Shown here: one piece after another, positions 8,895 through 15,960 of the stretch
Layout of the letters: each line of letters begins with the position of its first letter
Numbering within the stretch: position 1 is the first letter of the stretch
NCBI RefSeq assembly: GCF_018866345.1
Contig: NZ_CP076443.1
Location: 395,501 to 459,500 of the forward strand
Length of the DNA stretch: 64,000 nt
Direction of reading: 5' to 3'
Source: Gemella sp. zg-570
Lineage (GTDB): Bacteria > Bacillota > Bacilli > Staphylococcales > Gemellaceae
Position numbers and translations under genes: made by a program
The notes under the pieces: model-generated
What the model was told of the DNA's origin: nothing
Database searches by the model: none
The model's input: only the letters and a program-made list of their open reading frames with translations

Positions 8895-9683
8895 TTAACC
8901 TCCCATTATATCTAATTTTTTAAACACATAATATGATAATTTTTTATAAATTATCCATAATATAATAATCCAAAAAATTTGCATAATAAACATAAATAAT
9001 ATTTTGCTATAATTATTATCATATACAATCATAGAAACAGGAGTATACATTATGGAATAAAATGGTGTAAATTCTGATATTTTTAATAACAATTTTGGAT
9101 ATAAGTCTATAGGTAATAGTCCTCCACCAAAAACAATAAGTAGGGCATTTACTAACTCAGAAATACCATTTATTTTTATAAATACTGTTGATAAAAGGGC
9201 AATAATATAGCCTAATAAAAATGCAATAAGATAACTTAGTAAATACATTAAAAGAAAAAGTATCAATCTTTCAAAAGAAAAAATTTTAAAAATTATATTG
9301 TAAAAAAACACCACATAGATAACTAAAATAGGTAATACTTGAAATTTTAATTTATAAAAAAAGTTACCAAAAACAATAAAAAATATTATGATTATCAATC
9401 CATCAGGTCTGTTTAAATAATTAATAATATTACCTTTTAAAATTTTTTCAGATACAAAATTTGTAGCTGATTTTATAGGTAATAATATTTGTAAAATAAT
9501 AGCTAGCAAAACATAAGTTATTATTTCATCAACATCTATAGAATTATATTTTTTTACATAAGTCCATACACTATATTGTATTAATATCATAGTTAAAGAC
9601 GCTATTATTTGCATTATTGTATTAAACTTATATTGACGTAAAGTTTTATATTGATATAAAGAATATCCAAAAAATCTATTCAT
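8895..9683 (-). CDS. ABC-2 type exporter permease (partner subunit)
   Basis: A 262-aa polytopic membrane protein with about six helices, beginning MNRFFGYSLYQYKTLRQYKF. The start at 9683 is chosen because aggtgag lies just upstream; an in-frame GTG at 9692 is possible. The start overlaps the end of the ATPase gene, implying translational coupling. GGGLLPIDLYP followed by PFYSIMYTP in the C-terminal half is typical of the first permease of DUF990-type exporters. It forms a heterodimer with the product of 8102-8893. Confidence 0.8.
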   Translation of the reverse strand: MNRFFGYSLYQYKTLRQYKFNTIMQIIASLTMILIQYSVWTYVKKYNSIDVDEIITYVLLAIILQILLPIKSATNFVSEKILKGNIINYLNRPDGLIIIIFFIVFGNFFYKLKFQVLPILVIYVVFFYNIIFKIFSFERLILFLLMYLLSYLIAFLLGYIIALLSTVFIKINGISELVNALLIVFGGGLLPIDLYPKLLLKISEFTPFYSIMYTPVSMIVYDNNYSKILFMFIMQIFWIIILWIIYKKLSYYVFKKLDIMGG

Positions 9684-10644
9684 AGCTCTCACCTAGCTTG
9701 TCTTTGACAAGTAATACCTCTTGAAGATTTAACTTTAATACCTCTGTTTGTGTAACTATACTTTCATTTGGTATTAGTTTTAATAAATCTATTACATTAA
9801 ATTTGCTTTCATCAAAAACAAATTCTTTTGAATCAATATTTGTACGCAGTAAAAATATACCTTCTTTTTTTAAATCATATAGATTTTCTCCGTACATTTT
9901 TATTTTTTTATATTTATTAAAAATATCTTTGAAGCTTTTAACTGCTCCATCATAAGTTATTTGCCCATCACTTATTAAAATCATTCTTTTACAAGTTTTT
10001 TCTATATCTGAAATTTCGTGAGTTGTTAATATTATAGTAGTATTGTATTGTTTATTTATTTTTAAAATGAGTTCAATAATTATTCTCTTTGTTTCTATAT
10101 CTAAACCTATGGTAGGTTCATCTAAAAAAACTAATTTTGGTTTGTGTATTATGCTGGCTATAAATTCTCCACGCATTCTTTGCCCTAAGGAAAGTTGTCT
10201 AACTGGCTGATATAAGTATTCGGTTACATTTAATTCTTTTATCAAATAATTTAGCCATTCTTCATCTTCTAAATCATAAATTTTTGATAGGTATTTAAAG
10301 GAATCTATCAGGGGTAAATCCCACCATAAATGAGATTTTTGCCCAAAGAGTACCCCAATATTTTTAGCATTACTTTGTCTATTGACAAAAGGGTCTTTAC
10401 CTAAAACTTTTATACTTCCTTTTGTAGCAGTGAGTATACCTAATAATAATTTTATAGTTGTAGATTTACCTGCACCATTGTTTCCTATATATCCTACAAT
10501 TTCTCCTTCCGATATTTTGAAAGTTATATTTTTTAAAGCATTTTTAATTTTCTTTTCAGTTTTTAAAAAACTAACTCTGTTTTTAATTATATAGTCTTTA
10601 CTAAGACTATCAACACTTACTATTTCCTTCATAATTTGCCTCAT
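9676..10644 (-). CDS. ABC-2 type exporter ATPase
   Basis: A 322-aa ATPase with Walker A (GNNGAGKST), Q-loop (FGQKSHLWWDL), signature LSLGQRMRGE, Walker B (LVFLDEPTIGLD) and the H-loop (TTHE). The W-W-DLP segment after the Q-loop and the LSLGQR signature are typical of ATPases partnering DUF990/ABC-2 permeases. The ATG overlaps the stop of the decarboxylase frame (atga). A second in-frame ATG at 10632 has a better-placed ribosome binding site and may be the true start. It energises the two permeases downstream. Confidence 0.85.
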   Translation of the reverse strand: MRQIMKEIVSVDSLSKDYIIKNRVSFLKTEKKIKNALKNITFKISEGEIVGYIGNNGAGKSTTIKLLLGILTATKGSIKVLGKDPFVNRQSNAKNIGVLFGQKSHLWWDLPLIDSFKYLSKIYDLEDEEWLNYLIKELNVTEYLYQPVRQLSLGQRMRGEFIASIIHKPKLVFLDEPTIGLDIETKRIIIELILKINKQYNTTIILTTHEISDIEKTCKRMILISDGQITYDGAVKSFKDIFNKYKKIKMYGENLYDLKKEGIFLLRTNIDSKEFVFDESKFNVIDLLKLIPNESIVTQTEVLKLNLQEVLLVKDKLGESYE

Positions 10645-11712
10645 ATTTGTAATATTTTTTTGTCGATAATTAAGTATTCTTTATATTTTTTATAAAGATG
10701 AAAATTTCTAAAATTTGAAATAGTATAACTACCAAATCCAGGAAAAATAATTATATCTCCTTTATTTTTTGTTTCAAGTGAAAAATTTCCAAAACAATCC
10801 CCATAATACATAGTATTACCCATAACTTCATATTTTTCTTTCTTTATTTTAGGATTCAATATTATAGGTTTTTCTATTCCCCAAGGTGATGAAACCCATA
10901 TAGATGAATCAACAAAAAGTATATTTTTATTATTAACAATTTTTTTATTAACTACAGACGTGAGTAAAAATCCACAGTATTTCAATAGAGCATCTCCAGG
11001 TTCAAAAATTAATTTAATTTTTTTAAATACCGGATCACTATTCAAATTAATTAAAATTTTTAAAAACTTACTCCTATTTTTATATAATGTTAATAAATCT
11101 CCACCCATATTTATTTCTTTTATTGTAGGATACTTTTCTATTAAATTTTTAGATATTTTAATTCTATTTAGAAATTCTTCTACATTAAAATTATTAGAGT
11201 GATAATGTATTCGTATGATTTTTTTATTTTTTTCTTAATATATTCAAAATCATGTTTATTGCTTATAGGTATGCCATAATTTTCATACTTAGAGTTATCT
11301 AAACTTATTCTAATTCCAATATTTTCATTATTAATGTAGTTTATTTGTTCTATGTTATCTATATCAATTATATTGTTTTTTGAAATTTCTCTAATATCAT
11401 TTATACTTAAACAAGGAGACGTTATTGATATTTTATCAAAATTTAATTTTCTTACTAAACTATATTCTTCATAACTTGCAACATCACCCCTAAATCAAGT
11501 TTTTTTAAAATTTTTAATATTTCTATGTTATTATTAGCTTTTACAGCGAAATATAAATCTGATCTATAGAATAAAGATAAATCTTTTTTAAAATTTTCTA
11601 TAGTTTTAATTAAAAAATTGTAATCATAACAAACACAAGGAGTTTTTAAATCTTTAATTATATCAAAGAAATTACGATCAAAAGTTGGCAAAATAAATTT
11701 ACTAAGTTGCAT
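10641..11712 (-). pseudogene. Fold type III PLP decarboxylase (ornithine/DAP decarboxylase-like) with two frameshifts
   Basis: Read across three frames this is one protein of about 357 residues. Frame 1 starts at 11712 and has TPCVCYDYNFL and YFAVKANNN, where the lysine is the PLP-binding residue of fold III decarboxylases. After a shift at the CCCC run 11487-11490 it continues GDVASYEEYSLV and RISLDNSKYENYGIP. After a second shift in an A-run at about 11218-11226 it continues IRIHYHSNN, INMGGDLL, FEPGDALL, GDCFGN and FPGFGSYT. These are the family's glycine-rich, EPGR-like and active-site C-terminal motifs. Both shifts are in homopolymers, so they may be real decay, reversible slippage or sequencing error. 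The intact enzyme would decarboxylate ornithine, lysine or a related amino acid, which fits the adjacent arginase. Confidence 0.75.
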
Positions 11713-11725
11713 AAATTTCTTCTTA

Positions 11726-12976
11726 CTACATATTATTTATTAATTCTATAATTTTTTCTAAATTTTTATTACAGTAGCCTACAGCTATTTTTAAAAAGCA
11801 TTTCCTGTTGTTAATGTCATATATAATTTTTTCAATCCTAGTTTTGTGAAATCCAAAACTAGAACCATAATCAATTAAGTAATCTTCTTGTGCTGGGTTA
11901 TCAATAATTATTTTTATTAATTTATCATATTCACTCTCAATATCTATATTTAATTGAATTAAAATAAAAGGTGATTTTGAATGTTTAAAAATAGTGTTTT
12001 TTAAGACAGGGTGGACTATTTTTTTGAATTTTATGTTATTAATACGTTTCGCGACATAACTATTGTTTTCGTGAATTTTTTTTATATATTTTTCCAAATA
12101 AATACTATGGAATAAAAAGTTGTTAGTAAATATTCTTAATGATGATAAATTTAAATTTGTACCATATAGCATTCTATTTTCAACAACTGTATTGGTATAT
12201 TTTTCAAATTCATTTTTAATTTTTTCATCTCGGAAATTACTGATTAAAATAGCCATTCCAGAACTTGTTAATTCTAACCCAAATTGATATAACTTAAGTA
12301 GAGATTGAACAATGATACAAAAGATATTTTCTTTATTCAATATCTTTTTTATTTTATCAATATCTATATTGAAATGGCTAATTAATGTTATATCAATAAT
12401 AATAATTTTTATTTTTTTATTATTAGAATAGTCATTAAATAATTTTATAATATGATAAATATCAAAAATATTCATGTTTAAAGAATAAGTAACTGGTTCA
12501 ATAAATAAAATATCTATATCATTAGAAATTATTTCATTTACTAAGTCTAATTCATTGTTCGCAGACTTATATATTACAGGAAAGGTTAATTTTTTTAAAA
12601 ATTTATCTGTTTCAAAATATCCTATAGTACTTAATATAGTTATTTTAGTTTTATTATATCCCTCTATGTATGTTGTTATTAAAGTTGTTATTGCAGACAT
12701 ACCTGAATTAAATAAAAGTATTTTATCTTTATTATCAATTAATGAATTATATTTTTCCTCAATATTATTATATTTAATATTTCTTTCGTATACAAAAGAA
12801 TCTCCTAAAATTTTATTTTGATAATAAGTGCTTTGTGAGGTGTATTTTGGAGATTTATATTTGAAATACAAATCTAAAAATAGGCTATCTTTAATCAATT
12901 CTTCTTTAAAATCTAAAAAAGAATTAATTTTATTTTTTCTTACATTCGAGTTATGTACTAAATTCTTTAGTTCCAA
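11726..12976 (-). CDS. Cys/Met-metabolism-type PLP-dependent enzyme
   Basis: A 416-aa fold type I PLP enzyme. Family landmarks are YERN near 63 (substrate/phosphate loop), FNSGMSAITTL at 89-99 (like the SGMAAI phosphate-binding turn of cystathionine gamma-synthase relatives), Asp195 in IIIIDITLI as pyridine partner, and VQSLLKLYQFG with Lys228 as the probable Schiff-base lysine. The rest is diverged, so the reaction (gamma/beta elimination or replacement) cannot be named. The gene follows the arginase with a 4-base gap and precedes the decarboxylase by 13 bases, so it belongs to the same transcription unit. Confidence 0.65.
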   Translation of the reverse strand: MELKNLVHNSNVRKNKINSFLDFKEELIKDSLFLDLYFKYKSPKYTSQSTYYQNKILGDSFVYERNIKYNNIEEKYNSLIDNKDKILLFNSGMSAITTLITTYIEGYNKTKITILSTIGYFETDKFLKKLTFPVIYKSANNELDLVNEIISNDIDILFIEPVTYSLNMNIFDIYHIIKLFNDYSNNKKIKIIIIDITLISHFNIDIDKIKKILNKENIFCIIVQSLLKLYQFGLELTSSGMAILISNFRDEKIKNEFEKYTNTVVENRMLYGTNLNLSSLRIFTNNFLFHSIYLEKYIKKIHENNSYVAKRINNIKFKKIVHPVLKNTIFKHSKSPFILIQLNIDIESEYDKLIKIIIDNPAQEDYLIDYGSSFGFHKTRIEKIIYDINNRKCFLKIAVGYCNKNLEKIIELINNM

Positions 12977-12980
12977 TATA

Positions 12981-13835
12981 TCACCTCAATACTTTAATTA
13001 AATCCAATATTATTTTGCATATATTTAAACTATCCATTCTATTTTTATCATTTAATTCTACAATATCTAAAGCAATAATTTTTATATTATATTCCATAAA
13101 TTTATCAATAATATAATTAATTTCTCTATATGTGAACCCTCCTGGGATTGGCGTTCCAGTTGATGTTATAAATTCTGTAGATAGGCAATCTACATCAAAG
13201 GTTAAATAGTATCCTATGTTCTTATCCATAGATTTTAAAATTTTATCTATATTTAATAAAACATCTTTTGTATTAAAACTACGAATCTTATTATGCTTAT
13301 ATATTTTAGAGTACTCATCTATTCCAAATTGATATAAAAATTTAATTTCTTTATTTCCTATAATCCAATTTAAAAAATTACCGTGGTGTAGATATTCTCT
13401 CCAATTTTGATTTGAATTTAATTCTGTTTGAAAATCTTGATGAGCATCAAAATGAATAATTCCAAATTCTTTTTTAGAATTTATAACACCTTTAATTGTA
13501 GAATACGAAATAGAATGATCTCCTCCTAAAATTATGGGTATTTTATTAGATGAAATTAAATACTCAACAATATTAGATGCAAAATCAAACTCTTTACCAT
13601 TACTCTTATAAATTCTTCTATTTATATCCCCAATATCATAAGCTTCTAATGGTAATGATACAAAATTATTATTAAAATAATCATACAAAGAACTACTATA
13701 TTCTCTTAATAATACTGGGGCATTTCTTGAACCAGCATAATTTGAAGAACCTAAATCATAAGGAAATCCAAAAAATACTATCGCCTTATTGTTTATATTA
13801 ATATCTTGTATATTTATCTTTCTGCTATTAAACAT
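12981..13835 (-). CDS. Arginase-family ureohydrolase, candidate peptide arginase
   Basis: A 284-aa ureohydrolase with all metal-binding motifs: LGGDHS at 103-108, FDAHQD at 129-134, HHGN at 150-153, FDVDC at 213-217 and the E260 region (LDIVEL). Such enzymes hydrolyse a guanidino group, releasing urea from arginine, agmatine or peptidyl arginine. Free-arginine arginases are usually about 300 aa, so length does not discriminate. The gene is the first clear one of a minus-strand operon ending in a peptide with two arginines near its C-terminus, and a second arginase sits in the divergent operon. Conversion of peptidyl arginine to ornithine, as known for the landornamide pathway, is therefore the favoured inference. 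Free ornithine production for the adjacent decarboxylase is the alternative. Confidence 0.75.
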   Translation of the reverse strand: MFNSRKINIQDININNKAIVFFGFPYDLGSSNYAGSRNAPVLLREYSSSLYDYFNNNFVSLPLEAYDIGDINRRIYKSNGKEFDFASNIVEYLISSNKIPIILGGDHSISYSTIKGVINSKKEFGIIHFDAHQDFQTELNSNQNWREYLHHGNFLNWIIGNKEIKFLYQFGIDEYSKIYKHNKIRSFNTKDVLLNIDKILKSMDKNIGYYLTFDVDCLSTEFITSTGTPIPGGFTYREINYIIDKFMEYNIKIIALDIVELNDKNRMDSLNICKIILDLIKVLR

Positions 13836-13872
13836 ACTTATATTAGTATTAATAACAGTTTCTTGCTTAAAA

Positions 13873-14058
13873 TTAATATTTTTTTCTAATTGATAAAATA
13901 TTATTTATTTTGTCTTGTATTAACATATTGTTTTTAGAGTAATGTAACATCACTTTGTATAATTTATAACTTATTTCTATTTTCATATTAGAATTAATGA
14001 AGAAAATGTAATATAAATCAGATTTTTTATTTTTAAATATAACAAAATTATTGTTCGT
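13873..14058 (-). CDS. Possible small gene at the head of the minus-strand operon, non-standard start
   Basis: A 61-codon frame runs to a stop at 13873-13875, with a good ribosome binding site (aagaggtg) five bases upstream of its first codon. That codon is ACG rather than ATG, so the gene is either dead by a start mutation or poorly translated. The sequence (FVIFKNKKSDLYYIFFINSN, then an amphipathic helix ending NNILSIRKKY) has the composition of a real small protein. No family is recognised. Confidence 0.3.
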   Translation of the reverse strand, partial: TNNNFVIFKNKKSDLYYIFFINSNMKIEISYKLYKVMLHYSKNNMLIQDKINNILSIRKKY

Positions 14059-14363
14059 ATAATCACCTCTTTTTTATAATTAATATGGTATTAATGAGTA
14101 TATGTATTAAATTATTATTCTTTAAAAATTAAGATTTAGACAAAATAGCTATTCTAATTTAGTTTAATTATATATACATTATTATTTATTAGTATTTTTA
14201 AACAATAAATCCTACTTAATTATAATATATTATATCGGAAAAAATAAGTATAGTCAAAGCCTATTTATATTAGATGAAATAATTTAATTATTTACATATA
14301 ATTTTAATATTATTAAAATACAAAAATATTTATTATTTATACTGTATCTAATTTATTTTATAA
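14059..14363. other. AT-rich intergenic region between divergent operons
   Basis: About 300 bases of very AT-rich DNA without a gene. It should contain the promoter of the minus-strand operon. Only a weak candidate is visible on the minus strand (TTGTCT near 14131, with a poor -10 box). The IS30 copy at 14364 has landed in this intergenic space and may have separated or changed the original divergent control region. Confidence 0.4.
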
Positions 14364-15425
14364 AGTAAATTATATAATTAAGTTAGCCAGTGATACAAAA
14401 AAAAGCATCTCATAGGATATACTTTTAGTAACTACAAAAAAAGGATACCAAGAGATGCAAGAACATTATAACACAAAAGGCAAACACATTACAGAAAAAG
14501 AGCGTTATTTAATTGAAAAATGGAAAAAAGAAGGAAAAAGTAACCGAGAAATCGCTAGATTATTAGGCAAAAATCACCAAACTATTAATAACGAAATTAA
14601 ACGCGGACTGATTGATTTATCTTTTCATGGTGGCACTAAAGAATACTCTGCTCAAAAAGCACAGAATGATTATAATCATTTACGTTTAGCCGTAGGTAGA
14701 ACGGATACGTGGACTGTAGAAAAAGAAAATGTAATCAGAGAAAAAATTATGGATAAATATTCCCCTGAAATGATTAGTCAATTACCAGATATGCCGTCTT
14801 TTACGACAATTTACACATGGATATATAAAGGATGGATAGCAGGTATTTCACGTAAACATCTGATTTACCCTAGAAAAACTAAACCAATAAAATCAAATGA
14901 AAAACGACCACCAAGAAAAACGAATGCCCTCTCTATTGAACAGCGACCACAAGAGATTAACGAACGAAAAGAAATTGGGCATTTTGAAATTGATTTAGTC
15001 ATTTTAAACAAGAAACGTGGACAACAGTTATTGACATTAACAGACAGAAAAACACGCTATGAAATCATTCGTCTTATTCCTGATAAAACGGCCCAAAGTG
15101 TGAATACCGCTTTGACGTCTATTCAACAAGACTATTTAATTCGCTCTTTAACAGCTGATAATGGTTCTGAATTTTTAAGACTAGACGAAGCCATCACTTG
15201 TCCTATTTATTACGCACATCCGTTTTCTTCTTATGAACGAGGTAGTAACGAAAATGCAAATCGATTGATTAGACGATGGTTCCCAAAAGGCACAACAACC
15301 GTTACTCCTAACGAAGTAACGGCTGTTGAACAATGGATAAATCGTTATCCACGTAAATTATTTAATTATGTATGTCCTTATGACTTGCCTGAGGTGGCTA
15401 ACTTACTATTGTAATTTGCGATCTG
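14364..15425 (+). mobile_element. IS30-family insertion sequence, copy 1
   Basis: The element spans 1062 bp, bounded by comparison with copy 2 (27478-28538). Imperfect terminal inverted repeats are visible: aaattatataattaagttagcca at 14367-14389 against tggctaacttactattgtaattt at 15395-15417. A 3-bp repeat (taa) flanks the outermost shared bases, as expected for IS30-type insertion. Its GC content is clearly higher than that of its surroundings. A hairpin (gcatctc/gagatgc) precedes the transposase start and could block read-through transcription. Confidence 0.85.
14455..15414 (+). CDS. IS30-family transposase
   Basis: A 319-aa transposase with an N-terminal helix-turn-helix (ERYLIEKWKKEGKSNREIARLLGKNHQTI read in parts), followed by the IS30-type DDE core: D in GHFEIDLV, D in LTADNGSEF, and E in ERGSNENANRLIRRWFPKGT. 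The C-terminus runs into the right inverted repeat. Compared with copy 2 it differs at only four residues (Glu/Lys16, Asp/His, Pro/Leu and His/Tyr), so both are recent and probably active or recently active. Confidence 0.95.
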   Translation: MQEHYNTKGKHITEKERYLIEKWKKEGKSNREIARLLGKNHQTINNEIKRGLIDLSFHGGTKEYSAQKAQNDYNHLRLAVGRTDTWTVEKENVIREKIMDKYSPEMISQLPDMPSFTTIYTWIYKGWIAGISRKHLIYPRKTKPIKSNEKRPPRKTNALSIEQRPQEINERKEIGHFEIDLVILNKKRGQQLLTLTDRKTRYEIIRLIPDKTAQSVNTALTSIQQDYLIRSLTADNGSEFLRLDEAITCPIYYAHPFSSYERGSNENANRLIRRWFPKGTTTVTPNEVTAVEQWINRYPRKLFNYVCPYDLPEVANLLL

Positions 15426-15681
15426 TAAAAAAGTGAAGAATTCAAATTTTAAATAATTCAAAAGTAGTAATTTATTAGTATGTTATATTAGTTTTATAGA
15501 TTATAGAAAGGGAGAAAAAGAAATTCTATTATCAGTTCTTATAAAAAATAAGAGCCATGGTTGGAAAAAATTAAGAATAAATTTTTTAATAAATTAAAGA
15601 TATAATTTTCAGAAAAATATAGTAAAAATTCCCTAATATCTTATATAATTTCAAAAAAAAATATAAAAAACAGAAAATAAG
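15426..15681. other. AT-rich upstream region of the YcaO operon
   Basis: No gene is visible in these 256 bases. A run gaaagggagaaaa near 15507 resembles a ribosome binding site but is not followed by a useful frame. The region may hold a regulator binding site for the promoter at 15682; no clear dyad is visible. Confidence 0.35.
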
Positions 15682-15710
15682 TTGACGAAAATTTATTTTT
15701 TTGATATTCT
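15682..15710 (+). promoter_or_regulatory. Promoter of the RiPP operon
   Basis: TTGACG at 15682-15687 and TATTCT at 15705-15710 with an optimal 17-bp spacer. The precursor ATG lies 34 bases downstream of the -10 box, with a ribosome binding site (aaaggggg) in between. Transcription would begin near 15717. Confidence 0.7.
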
Positions 15711-15744
15711 TTAATCATAATAATTAAAGAAAGGGGGAAATACC

Positions 15745-15876
15745 ATGAAAAAAGTTAATAAAAATAATGTTATAAACTCTACTAAAGATAAAAAAGAAAA
15801 TCTTATTATAAAAAAGGTTAGCGTTTCAAAACCTGTAGTTGCACAATCAAAATGCAGATATTCTAGTGCGTATTAA
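15745..15876 (+). CDS. RiPP precursor peptide with core ending in SKCRYSSAY
   Basis: A 43-aa peptide, first gene of the operon, with promoter and strong ribosome binding site. The Lys/Asn-rich leader (about residues 1-30) has no signal peptide. The tail VVAQSKCRYSSAY holds the only cysteine (Cys37), one arginine (Arg38), serines 35, 40 and 41, and a terminal Tyr43. Cys and Ser/Thr are the substrates of YcaO cyclodehydratases and LanB-type dehydratases, and Arg of a peptide arginase. All three enzymes are encoded directly downstream. The last six residues follow R-x-S-x-x-Y, as in the peptide at 7896-8069. A hairpin follows 20 bases after the stop. Confidence 0.8.
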   Translation: MKKVNKNNVINSTKDKKENLIIKKVSVSKPVVAQSKCRYSSAY

Positions 15877-15896
15877 AATAGTGTAGGGTTATTAGA

Positions 15897-15926
15897 AAGA
15901 GTGTGAAGAATTATCTTTGCACTCTT
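15897..15926 (+). terminator. Hairpin between precursor and modification genes (partial terminator)
   Basis: The arms aagagtg (15897-15903) and cactctt (15920-15926) pair perfectly, and inner aag/ctt can extend the stem. The hairpin is followed by an AT-rich, imperfect T-tract. Its position suggests attenuation: abundant precursor message, with read-through into the enzyme genes, as is common in bacteriocin operons. Confidence 0.65.
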
Positions 15927-15960
15927 ATTTTAAAATATAAAATGGAGGTAGGAAGTATTT

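Noticed and set aside
15745-15876. The 43-aa peptide as a sporulation- or quorum-type signal peptide
   Set aside because: It has no signal sequence or double-glycine processing site, and it is followed directly by YcaO and LanB-like genes, which makes a modified RiPP precursor more likely.
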